NCBI GenBank assembly: GCA_036279295.1
Contig: DASUJK010000129.1
Location: forward strand, 1 to 64,000
Reading direction: 5' to 3'
DNA length: 64,000 bases
Source of the DNA: DATEPR01 sp036279295
GTDB lineage: Bacteria; Actinomycetota; Actinomycetes; Mycobacteriales; Pseudonocardiaceae
This document shows, in pieces, positions 17,380 to 25,370 of the stretch. The first letter of the stretch is position 1; the number at the start of each line of letters is the position of its first letter. The notes under the pieces are model-generated. The model saw only the letters and a list, made by a program, of their open reading frames with translations. It made no database searches and had not been told where the DNA came from. Both the position numbers and the translations under genes were made by a program.

Positions 17380-17595
17380 CTACCTGGGTGGCATGGTCAT
17401 AGTGAAATGCCTCGCGAACAGGGTCGCCCTGCTGGCGTGCCGGCCGCATTCCGCGTAGCCCCAGGGCCGCACGTCCGGCTGAGACGGGACGCCACTGGTC
17501 TCGGCGCCACCGCCGATTCGACCTAGCGGGAACTGAGCGGAGTGCGGTGCGACTGGATCATCGGCGAAACCGACCAGTGCGAGTGCCGTAGTCAT
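17380..17595 (-). CDS. Small hypothetical protein, first gene of a three-gene set
   Basis: 71 residues from ATG 17595, preceded by a GGAGGG site at 9 nt. Sequence begins MTTALALVGFADDPVAPHS and has the segment QFPLGRIGGG and a C-terminal RHASRATLFARHF part. Third-position GC is high. Followed directly by the zinc-knuckle peptide gene. No family recognised. Confidence 0.45.
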   Translation of the reverse strand: MTTALALVGFADDPVAPHSAQFPLGRIGGGAETSGVPSQPDVRPWGYAECGRHASRATLFARHFTMTMPPR

Positions 17596-17721
17596 GCTTC
17601 GGTTCCCTCCCCGTTCGCGATGTTGAGCAGCTCCCGGTGTCGCGTCGTTCACCCTCCGTACGCAACTGACCACAGGAAGCTGCCGACGCTGGGTCCTGCT
17701 CCGGCACTCGGGTACCAGATC

Positions 17722-17765
17722 GCGGAGACTTCTTTGCGGAGAAGTGTTCGCAAAGAAGTCTCCGC
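17722..17765. promoter_or_regulatory. 17-bp perfect inverted repeat operator
   Basis: Arms GCGGAGACTTCTTTGCG (17722-17738) and CGCAAAGAAGTCTCCGC (17749-17765) with a 10-nt spacer that itself carries a further AGAAGT half-site. It ends 16 nt before the start of the winged-helix regulator, so it is almost certainly that regulator's own operator. Confidence 0.75.
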
Positions 17766-17781
17766 AGTCTAGCCTGGGCGC

Positions 17782-18345
17782 ATGGCTGAGGCACCGAAGA
17801 TCGCGAATCTGGACGCACGGGGCCTGCGCGTGCTCGCCCATCCGGCCCGGATCGAGCTGGTGCAGCTGCTGCGTCGGCACGGGGCGTCGACCGCGACCCG
17901 GCTGGCCGAGCTGATGGGCGTGAACTCCGGTACGGCCAGCTATCACCTGCGGCAACTCGCGGCGGCCGGTTTTGTCGAGGAGGACACGACCAAGGGCAAC
18001 GGTCGGGACCGGTGGTGGCGCGCTGTCTACCAGCAGACCGTGTTGGACGACCTGGATCTCGTGGAGACCGAGGTCGATGATGCGGTGGCGTATCTCCAGT
18101 CGGTGGCCACCAACCACGCCATGAACACCCAGCGGGCGCTCAACGAGCTGTTGACGATGTCGAAAGCGTGGCGGGACGTGTTCGACATGAGTCAGTACCC
18201 GTTGCGGCTGACGGTCGAGCAGGCCGGGCGGCTGCGGGACGAGCTTCAGGCCGTGGTCGCCCAGTACCCGAGGGACGACCCGGAACAGCCCGGCGAGGGT
18301 GAGCGAGTGCGGGTGCTGATCTATGTGAACCCCGAATTGCCGTGA
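17782..18345 (+). CDS. ArsR-type winged-helix regulator of adjacent MFS gene
   Basis: 187 residues. HTH_20/ArsR-like N-terminus: ARGLRVLAHPARIELVQLLRRHG, then TRLAELMGVNSGTASYHLRQLAAAGFVEE, wing GRDRWWRAVYQ; the C-terminal half is helical and may bind ligand or dimerise (EVDDAVAYLQSV, MSKAWRDVFDMSQYPLRL). Coupled by GTGA overlap to the MFS transporter it presumably represses through the 17-bp inverted repeat immediately upstream. Confidence 0.9.
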   Translation: MAEAPKIANLDARGLRVLAHPARIELVQLLRRHGASTATRLAELMGVNSGTASYHLRQLAAAGFVEEDTTKGNGRDRWWRAVYQQTVLDDLDLVETEVDDAVAYLQSVATNHAMNTQRALNELLTMSKAWRDVFDMSQYPLRLTVEQAGRLRDELQAVVAQYPRDDPEQPGEGERVRVLIYVNPELP

Positions 18346-19604
18346 CTCGCCGGTTGCGGCCGCTGGTGGGGGTGTTGGCGGCGATCGCGGTGGCGGAGAC
18401 CGGCACCCGGGTGTCGGCGATCGCGATCCCGTGGCTGGTGCTTGTCACCACGGGGAGCGCCACGAAGACCGGGTTGGTGGCGTTCTGCGAATTGGCGCCT
18501 TATGTCGTCGTGAAGGCGTTGACAGGGCCGTTGATCGACCGGTTCGGGCCGCGCCGGGTGTCGTGGCGGACGGACCTGGTCAGCGGAGCGGCGGCGGCAT
18601 CGGTCGCGTTGTCGCCCGTGCTCCCCTTCTGGCTGTTGTTACCGCTGGTCGCGGTGGTCGGCGCGGCGCGGGGGCCGGGTGATCAGGCCAAGGAAGTGAT
18701 GATCTTCGAGGCCACCCGGGACAGCGGTGTGCTGCTGGAGCGGGTGACCGGGCTGGCCGGGGTGATCGAGCGGTTGGCGGCCACACTCGGGCCGGCCGTG
18801 GGCGGGGTGCTGATCGCGGTCTTCAGCCCGTCGCTGGGATTGCTGGCCACGGCCGTGTGCTTCGTTGCCGGCTCGGTGATCGTCGGGCTGGTGTTGCCGC
18901 GTGGTTTGGGATCTGCCGTTGCCGAGCCGCTCGGCTACGGCCGCAGCCTCGTGGAGGGCTTCGAGTTCCTGCGTCGGCAGCCGATGCTGTTGACGATCTT
19001 CGGCATGGTGTCCGCGACGAACCTGTTGGACCAGGCGTTCACGGTGGTGTTGTTACCGGTGTGGGCGCGTATGTCGGGTGGTGGCCCGGCTGTGATCGGG
19101 TTGACGGGCTCGGTGCGCGGGCTGGCGTCGATAGCGGGGAGTGTTGTCGCGACGACGGCCGCGCACCGGTTGAAGCGCAGACTGGTGTTCTTCACGGGTT
19201 TCCTGGTCGCCGGAGCGCCAAGATTCTGGATCCTGGCCGGTCATGTTCCACTATGGACAGTGTTGGCGGTGTTCGTCGTCAGCGGCTTTGGTGCTGGCTT
19301 CCTGAACCCGATCCTGGGCGCGATCCCGTACGAACTGGTGCCACAACGGCTGATGGGCAGAGTCCTGTCCATGGGCCAGGCACTCGGCTGGGCCGGCATC
19401 CCGTTGGGTGGTCTGATCGCTGGAGCCGCCGTGGCCGCCACCGGCCTGGCACCCGTTCTGCTGGCCGGTGGCGGCATCTACGCGGCAGTCACCTGCATAG
19501 CCGGCCTACGCCCGGAATGGCGTTCGCTGGATCGGCCACGTGTTACCGCGAGCACATCGGCAGAGCCTGGATCACCCACACCGGCTTCCCGTTCTGATGG
19601 GTGA
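18342..19604 (+). CDS. MFS drug-efflux-type transporter
   Basis: 420 residues from GTG 18342, with about twelve transmembrane segments and the MFS loop motif LIDRFGPRRV between helices 2 and 3. The length and pattern match the MFS exporters of the MdfA/enterobactin-exporter-like group (ELAPYVVVKALTGPLIDR, VGAARGPGDQAKE). Operon with the winged-helix regulator suggests inducible export of a toxic compound. Its last 62 nt overlap the convergent lipoprotein gene. Confidence 0.88.
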   Translation: MTRRLRPLVGVLAAIAVAETGTRVSAIAIPWLVLVTTGSATKTGLVAFCELAPYVVVKALTGPLIDRFGPRRVSWRTDLVSGAAAASVALSPVLPFWLLLPLVAVVGAARGPGDQAKEVMIFEATRDSGVLLERVTGLAGVIERLAATLGPAVGGVLIAVFSPSLGLLATAVCFVAGSVIVGLVLPRGLGSAVAEPLGYGRSLVEGFEFLRRQPMLLTIFGMVSATNLLDQAFTVVLLPVWARMSGGGPAVIGLTGSVRGLASIAGSVVATTAAHRLKRRLVFFTGFLVAGAPRFWILAGHVPLWTVLAVFVVSGFGAGFLNPILGAIPYELVPQRLMGRVLSMGQALGWAGIPLGGLIAGAAVAATGLAPVLLAGGGIYAAVTCIAGLRPEWRSLDRPRVTASTSAEPGSPTPASRSDG

Positions 19605-20022
19605 CACCCGGCGGCACCTTGCTGCCGGTGAACGTGAACACCGCTCGTGCCCAGAATTCACCGCATGGTGTCTTGGTCGGCTTGTCCAGGTGAATGGTCG
19701 CCGGGTAGTACGACCGGGTGCCGTCCGCGCAGGACGGATCGCAGTTGAGATCGCCCACGATGCCGGTGCCATCCGCGTGCGTGGATGTCCACGTGGACCA
19801 GTGAGCCTGCGACAGGTCCTCACTCGAATCACAGGACCAGACCATCTCCTTGGGCTTGACCTGGACGCCGTCACCCTTGCTGTAGCAGGGATCGAACAAC
19901 GGCAACTGTGCCGACGCGACCGACACCACCGGATCAGCGGCCTTGCTCGAACCACACGCCGACACTGTCAGGGCCGCAAGACAACCCCCGAGAACGACAA
20001 GCAGAATCGCACGCAATTTCAT
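19543..20022 (-). CDS. Secreted lipoprotein of unknown function
   Basis: 159 residues from ATG 20022 (AAAGGGGG ribosome site 7 nt upstream). Signal peptide MKLRAILLVVLGGCLAALTV and lipobox LTVSAC-GSS mark a lipoprotein anchored outside the membrane. The mature part has about six cysteines (DPCYSK, WSCDSS, LNCDPSCADG, TPCGEF, PMCSR), suggesting disulfide-stabilised folds, and a short terminal IQALPMCSR. No enzyme motif recognised. Convergent with and overlapping the MFS gene by 62 nt. Confidence 0.75.
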   Translation of the reverse strand: MKLRAILLVVLGGCLAALTVSACGSSKAADPVVSVASAQLPLFDPCYSKGDGVQVKPKEMVWSCDSSEDLSQAHWSTWTSTHADGTGIVGDLNCDPSCADGTRSYYPATIHLDKPTKTPCGEFWARAVFTFTGSKVPPGVTHQNGKPVWVIQALPMCSR

Positions 20023-20115
20023 GTTATGCCCCCTTTGTCCTGCCAATACTAGGAGGACGCATCGCGGGGGCGCGAGTTGTAGCGATCGCCGGGCAACCCT
20101 CAGGGCGCCTCGACG

Positions 20116-21300
20116 TCACACCAGAGTGGGGACAGGCAGAACGGCCTCGACCCGGAAGCCACCGCCCGCCCGTGGGCCTGCCGACAGGGAACCGCCCACC
20201 GCTGCCGCTCGTTCGCGCATGCCCAGGACGCCGTGGCCGGAGCCGGTGCCCGGTTCGGTGGCTGTGCCGTCGTCGTCGATCACGATCCGGACCACGCGGC
20301 GGTCCACACCGAGCCGCAGCCGGGCCGAGTCGGTGCGTGCGTGCTTGTGCACGTTGGTCAGCGCTTCCTGCACTATGCGGTATGCCGTGATGTCCACCGC
20401 CGCCGGCAACTCGGCCACCGCGCCCGTCACCTCACGGTCGACCCGCAGGCCGCAACCGGCCATGCCGGCGATCAGCTCGTCCAGCCTGCCCAGGCCGACC
20501 GTGGGATCCGTCGGCGCCGTCGGGTCGTCCGGCTGGCGCAGCAGGCCGACCGTGGAACTCAGTTCGTCCAGCGCGCTCCGGCTGGCCTTGCGGATGTGCA
20601 CCAACGCCATCCTGGCCTGCTCCGGATCGGCGTCCAGCAGGTGCGCGCCGACGCCTGCCTGCACGTTGATCAGCGCGATGTGGTGCGCAACCACGTCGTG
20701 CAGGTCCCGCGCGATGCGCAGCCGCTCCTCGGCCACCCGCCGCCTGGCCTCCTGCTCACGCGACTCCTCGGCCCGCCGCGCCCGCTCCATCACCTCGGCC
20801 AGGTACGCACGCCGGTTGCGCACCGCGTCGCCGAGCGCGAACGCAAGGCCCACCGCGACGATGTTCAGCAGGCTGTTCGGGTCCACCCCGTTGCCACCGG
20901 CCAGCACCACGTTGCCGACCGCCAGCACGATCGTCGCCACACCGCCCAGGATCAGGGCCGTACGGCGGAGAACACGCAGCGTCACGGTGTACATCGCGAC
21001 GACGACCACGAACGTGGCCGGGCCGTGGGACGGGCCGACTACGAAATAGCCCAGCGCGCACGCGACACTCAACGCCAGCACCAATGCCGGCCATCGGCGC
21101 CGGAACACCAGCGTCGCGCAGCCGGCCGCCAACACCACGCCGGCGGACATGGTCATCTGTTGGTGCAGCAGCTGTCCGCGCCACTCGTCCGGTTTGACCA
21201 CCTGCACTCCGACGATCAGTCCGAACACGGTGAGCGCAATCACAGCGTCACCCCACGGCCGAGATCGTGCGACCCGGACCCACTGTGCCACCGTATTCAC
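20116..21300 (-). CDS. NarL-type sensor histidine kinase without an adjacent response regulator
   Basis: About 394 residues from GTG 21300 (an alternative ATG at 21336 is possible). Five or six N-terminal membrane helices form the sensor (residues about 15-150); HisKA_3 dimerisation/phosphoacceptor box is ARDLHDVVAHHIALINVQ; HATPase_c ends with IDDDGTATEPGTGSGHGVLGMRERAAAVGG. Actinobacterial kinases of this type usually sit beside a LuxR-type response regulator; none occurs next to it here. A palindrome CTACGTTACGTAG (21306-21318) lies just upstream of the chosen start. Confidence 0.9.
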   Translation of the reverse strand: MNTVAQWVRVARSRPWGDAVIALTVFGLIVGVQVVKPDEWRGQLLHQQMTMSAGVVLAAGCATLVFRRRWPALVLALSVACALGYFVVGPSHGPATFVVVVAMYTVTLRVLRRTALILGGVATIVLAVGNVVLAGGNGVDPNSLLNIVAVGLAFALGDAVRNRRAYLAEVMERARRAEESREQEARRRVAEERLRIARDLHDVVAHHIALINVQAGVGAHLLDADPEQARMALVHIRKASRSALDELSSTVGLLRQPDDPTAPTDPTVGLGRLDELIAGMAGCGLRVDREVTGAVAELPAAVDITAYRIVQEALTNVHKHARTDSARLRLGVDRRVVRIVIDDDGTATEPGTGSGHGVLGMRERAAAVGGSLSAGPRAGGGFRVEAVLPVPTLV

Positions 21301-21519
21301 GCCAGCTACGTTACGTAGGCGACGCTGCGCTGCCATCCCTCAGTGGTGGGATCGACGTGTACTGCATCCGTGGTACATCGGACGGATCGCACGCCGGTCG
21401 TGGTACGGGGAAGACCCACCCGGGGGTGGACGCGGTGCGGCAGCGTAACGGCCAAGGTATCGGTGGGGAATCGCCACTAATCGCCACAATCAGGGATCGA
21501 AAGAGGGAGAGACCGGGGT

Positions 21520-23916
21520 ATGCGCGCGACCAACGCCGACGAGTCGGCGGCCAGACCACCCGAGGATGACGCGCAGGACGAGCAACACGGCGCCGTGGGT
21601 GCCGTGTTCGCCGCGATCGGCCGGTTCTCCGTCCGGTTCCGCTGGTTGATCGTCGTCGTCTGGCTGCTCGGCACCGTGGCCGCCGCGCACTCGCTGCCGT
21701 CCCTGGCCAGCGCGACCGACAGCAACAACGCCGACTTCCTGCCGGCCAGCGCGCCCAGCGCGCAGGCCCAGCACCTGTCCAGTGCGTTCCAGCAGACCAA
21801 CGTGCAGCCGGTGACCGTGATCGTGGCCACCAACAGCGGCCAGCTCACGCCCGCCGACGAGCAGGCCATCGACGGGCTGCGGGTCGGCCTGACGAAGGTG
21901 ACCGGCGTCAAGCAGGTCCTGGACTCCGGCCAGTCACGCGACCAGCAGGCCGAGCAGTTGCAGGCCCTCGTCGCGATCAACCCCGGCCCCAACGGCACGA
22001 AACCCGTGGTCGACGGGCTGCGCTCGGCCCTAACCGCGGCCGGCCTGCCGGGCAACCTCCAGGCCCACCTGGCCGGCCAGATCGCGTCACAGGTGGACAA
22101 CCAGGCCGCCAACGGCAACGCCGGCAACGAACTCCAGTACCTGTCGGTCGGCCTGATCCTGATCCTGTTGCTGCTCATCTTCCGTTCGCTGCTGGCACCG
22201 GTCGTCACGCTGGCACCGGCATTCCTGGTGGTCAGCCTGGCCGGACCGCTGGTGGGCGCCGCGGCCAAGGCCGGCCTCCAGGTGTCGCCGCTGGCGCAGT
22301 TCCTGCTGATCGTGCTCGTCCTGGGCGCCGGTACCGACTATGGCCTGTTCCTGATGTTCCGGGTCCGCGAGGAGATGGGCAGGGGACTGGCCCACCGGGA
22401 TGCCGTCGTGCGCGCGGTGGCTCGGGTCGGTGAGTCCGTCACGTTCTCCGCCGGCACCGTCATCGCTGCCCTGGTTTCGTTGCTGGCAGCCAGTTTCGGC
22501 CTCTACGCGGACCTCGGCGTGCCGCTGGCGATCGGCATCGGCGTGATGCTGGTGGCCGCGCTGACCCTGCTGCCCGCGCTGCTCGCGATCCTCGGCAAGG
22601 CCGTGTTCTGGCCGACGAAGCTCAGGCCGGGCATCGGCCGTAACGGCGTGTGGGGCCGCGTGTCCGCGCGCATCGTGCAGCGGCCCGTGGTGACCCTGGT
22701 CGCCGGTGTGGTGCTGTTCGGTGGGCTGGCGTTCGCGTCGCTGGGTTACGTGTCCTCCGGCTTCGGCGGTGGCGTGACCTCGCCGTCCGGCACCGACTCG
22801 GCAGCGGGTGCGGATCTCCAGACCAAGCACTTCCCGGCCCTGGCCGCGTCCCCGACCAGCGTGCTGTTCCGGCTGCCGGACACGGCGTGGGACAACCCGC
22901 AGGTACTGGCCGACGCGCAGCGCGACCTGGCCGCGACCAGGCAGTTCACCACCGTCAGCGGTCCGCTCGACCCGAACGGCGCCGCGCTGCCGCCCGTCGT
23001 GTTCACCCAGCTGCACAACCAACTCGGCCCGGCCAAGGCACTGCCACCGGTCCCACCGGCTTCGGTCACAGTGCCACCGGCCGAGTATCAGGCGTACCGG
23101 GCCACGGGCTCCTACGTGAGCGCGGACGGGCACACGATCCAGTACCTCGTCGGCCTCGCGGCCGGTGATCCGAGCACGACCCAGGCGAAGAACGCGGTGC
23201 CCGCCATCCGGGCCGCCGTGACGTCGGTCGCGCGGACGATCCACGCCAGCGATTCCGGCGTGGCCGGTGAGGCACCCGCGGTCTACGACATCGCCGCCAT
23301 CTCCAACAGCGACCTCGGCACCGTGATCCCGATCGCCATCCTGATCATCGGTGTGCTGCTGGCCCTGGTGATGCGCAGTGTCATCGCGCCGCTCTACCTG
23401 ATCGCGAGCGTCGGACTGTCCTATTTGGCCGCGCTGGGCCTGTCCGTGCTGGTGTTCATCAAGATCGGCGGCACCGGCGGCCTGACGTTCTTCATGCCGT
23501 TCCTGATGTTCATCTTCCTGCTGGCACTGGGCGAGGACTACAACATCCTGGTCATGAGCCGGATTCGGGAGGAGGCACGACATCTACCGCTCCGGCAGGC
23601 GATCACGAAGGCGCTGAGCACCACGGGCACCACCGTCACGTCGGCGGGGCTGATCCTGGCCGGCACGTTCGCCGTGTTCGCGGTGGCCGGTGGCAGCCTC
23701 GGCACCGAGGTCCGGGACATCGGCGTCGGCCTGGCCGTCGGCATCCTGATGGACACGTTCCTGGTGCGCACGCTGCTCGTGCCGTCCACGGCGGTGCTGC
23801 TGGGCAGGTGGAACTGGTGGCCGTCGACGATGGGCAGGCGCGGTTCGGCGCCCGAGGAGCCACCCGGCGCGGACGAGGCAGCCGACCCGCTGCCGGTGGG
23901 TAGCGGCAACAACTGA
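21520..23916 (+). CDS. MMPL/RND-family membrane transporter
   Basis: 798 residues with the duplicated MMPL layout: one N-terminal helix, an extracytoplasmic domain, a five-helix bundle (about 205-370), a second external domain and a second bundle (about 600-760). Diagnostic segments are the repeated GAGTDYGLFLMFRVREE and LALGEDYNILVMSRIREE, which carry the proton-relay Asp-Tyr pairs. It likely exports lipids or drugs using the proton gradient. Ribosome site GGGAGAG precedes ATG 21520. Divergent from the histidine kinase and convergent with the two-HTH TetR gene 35 nt away. Confidence 0.92.
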   Translation: MRATNADESAARPPEDDAQDEQHGAVGAVFAAIGRFSVRFRWLIVVVWLLGTVAAAHSLPSLASATDSNNADFLPASAPSAQAQHLSSAFQQTNVQPVTVIVATNSGQLTPADEQAIDGLRVGLTKVTGVKQVLDSGQSRDQQAEQLQALVAINPGPNGTKPVVDGLRSALTAAGLPGNLQAHLAGQIASQVDNQAANGNAGNELQYLSVGLILILLLLIFRSLLAPVVTLAPAFLVVSLAGPLVGAAAKAGLQVSPLAQFLLIVLVLGAGTDYGLFLMFRVREEMGRGLAHRDAVVRAVARVGESVTFSAGTVIAALVSLLAASFGLYADLGVPLAIGIGVMLVAALTLLPALLAILGKAVFWPTKLRPGIGRNGVWGRVSARIVQRPVVTLVAGVVLFGGLAFASLGYVSSGFGGGVTSPSGTDSAAGADLQTKHFPALAASPTSVLFRLPDTAWDNPQVLADAQRDLAATRQFTTVSGPLDPNGAALPPVVFTQLHNQLGPAKALPPVPPASVTVPPAEYQAYRATGSYVSADGHTIQYLVGLAAGDPSTTQAKNAVPAIRAAVTSVARTIHASDSGVAGEAPAVYDIAAISNSDLGTVIPIAILIIGVLLALVMRSVIAPLYLIASVGLSYLAALGLSVLVFIKIGGTGGLTFFMPFLMFIFLLALGEDYNILVMSRIREEARHLPLRQAITKALSTTGTTVTSAGLILAGTFAVFAVAGGSLGTEVRDIGVGLAVGILMDTFLVRTLLVPSTAVLLGRWNWWPSTMGRRGSAPEEPPGADEAADPLPVGSGNN

Positions 23917-23951
23917 ACTGTCTCACAAGTAGTCGCAAAACAGTCTCACTA

Positions 23952-24659
23952 TTAGCGCAGGTGCCGGTACAGGGTTGCCCTGGACACGCCGACGGCGGCC
24001 GCGATCTCGTCGATCGTGTTGCTCCCGTCGGCGTACAGCCGGGTGGCCTTGGCCAGCAGGTCGGGGCTCAGCGCAGTGGGCCGCCCCGCCTTCCGGTGGG
24101 CCGGTGGTGGCTGCGCCAGTAGCCGCCGGACCCCACCCAGGATCTCCGCCCGCAGGGCCGCGGTCGGCGTGTCGGCCAGCAGGATCACCGGATCGCCGAG
24201 CATCGCGATCGCCTGCGTTGCGCGCACCTGGCCGGCCAGGTCCGGATCGGGACCGGCGACGAACCGGTTGGCCTTCAGCATCGCGTCGCTGAACCGGTGG
24301 AACGCCGGATCCATGGCCAGCGGGGCCAGGTCGTACAACACCATGCGCATCGCCTGACGGTGCGCCAGCAGCACGTCCAACATGCCCTCGATGGCGGGCC
24401 ACGTGGTCACGGCAGGATCGTCGCCGTGGATGTCGGCCAGCGCCGCGTCCAGGTCGTCCAGCAGCGGTCTGGTCAGCGCGCCGAGGATGTCCTGCTTGGC
24501 CGGGAAGTGGTACAGCACGGCCGCTTTCGTCAGCCCGAGCCGATCGGCGATCTCGCGCAGGGACGTGCGCTGGTAGCCGTGGCGCGCGAACAGTTCGGCG
24601 GCCACGGTCAGGATCTCGGCTCGCGTGTCCCTGGCCGGTTTGTCCTGCACGTGGTCCAC
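23952..24659 (-). CDS. TetR-family regulator with an additional C-terminal Hin-like HTH
   Basis: 235 residues. N-terminal TetR HTH: AEILTVAAELFARHGYQRTSLREIADRLGLTKAAVLYHFPAKQD; ligand domain about 60-185; then a second DNA-binding-type segment KAGRPTALSPDLLAKATRLY, ADGSNTIDEIAAAVGVSRAT, LYRHLR, which is the helix-turn-helix seen at the C-terminus of serine recombinases (Hin/resolvase). Two DNA-binding modules in one TetR protein are unusual. Divergent from the decayed FAD monooxygenase, with two identical-type palindromes between them. Confidence 0.88.
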   Translation of the reverse strand: MDHVQDKPARDTRAEILTVAAELFARHGYQRTSLREIADRLGLTKAAVLYHFPAKQDILGALTRPLLDDLDAALADIHGDDPAVTTWPAIEGMLDVLLAHRQAMRMVLYDLAPLAMDPAFHRFSDAMLKANRFVAGPDPDLAGQVRATQAIAMLGDPVILLADTPTAALRAEILGGVRRLLAQPPPAHRKAGRPTALSPDLLAKATRLYADGSNTIDEIAAAVGVSRATLYRHLR

Positions 24660-24671
24660 GGTAGCAGTTGA

Positions 24672-24719
24672 CTGACCGATGGTCAGCGACCTACCCTCGA
24701 ATTACTGACCGACGGTCAG
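24672..24719. promoter_or_regulatory. Two TetR operators in tandem
   Basis: CTGACCGATGGTCAG (24672-24686) and CTGACCGACGGTCAG (24705-24719): the same 15-bp palindrome twice, centres 33 bp apart (about three helical turns), between the TetR start at 24659 and the pseudogene start at 24733. Confidence 0.85.
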
Positions 24720-24732
24720 GGGAGGGAGTGTG

Positions 24733-25306
24733 ATGAAGGTACTGATCTCGGGGGCGAGCGTTGCCGGACCCACGCTGGCACTCGAACGTGCGGCGCCTGG
24801 CGTTCGGCCCCGAGGACGGCTACACGAGGTTCCTGGGCTGTTACGCCGCCGTCGAGCCCCGGTTCGGCGACACGGCGTCAGCCGTCTTCCTGTTCCGTAC
24901 CAAGGCATCCCTGCGCTACGACCACCGTGACACCGACGAGCGGCGGCGGCTGCTGACACGTGAGTTCGCTGGCCTCGGCTGGCACGTCGCCGACCTGCTG
25001 GCGGACGTGACCACGGCCGACGAGCTCTACTTCGACTCGGTCAGTCAGATCCGGATGCCGCACGGGTCCCACGGCCGCGTGGTGCTGGTCGGCGACGCGT
25101 GTCCCGAGCCGGCCTTCGTCAGGTACCAGGCGGCCCACCGGCGACTGGTCACCAGGGCGCAGCGCTCGGCGGGCGTCGGCGGGGCGGTACTGGCACCGGC
25201 GACGGCCACGGCGATCCGTGTGCGCAACCTGCTGGTCCGCGCCACGGCCGCTGTAACCTTCAAGCCTTCACCCTGCCCATCGGGACAGACGACGGCGATT
25301 CGTTGA
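24733..25306 (+). pseudogene. Decayed FAD-dependent monooxygenase
   Basis: The start MKVLISGASVAGPTLA after a GGAGGG site is the dinucleotide-binding N-terminus of PheA/TetX-like FAD monooxygenases. After about 18 codons (near 24785) the frame changes and the sequence resumes far downstream in the family (FGPEDGYTRFLGCYA, WHVADLL, YFDSVSQIRMP, GRVVLVGDAC), so roughly 150 residues are missing. Just after GDAC the expected PxxGQGTS-type segment is also lost and the text jumps to AFVRYQAAHRRLV. Two deletions and a frame change make it non-functional. The adjacent TetR gene and operators appear intact. Confidence 0.8.
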
Positions 25307-25370
25307 CACAGCGCGGCTCCACCCGGCCAATGGCTCTTGCCAGAGCCATCGTCGTCGGAAGGAACGTGCC

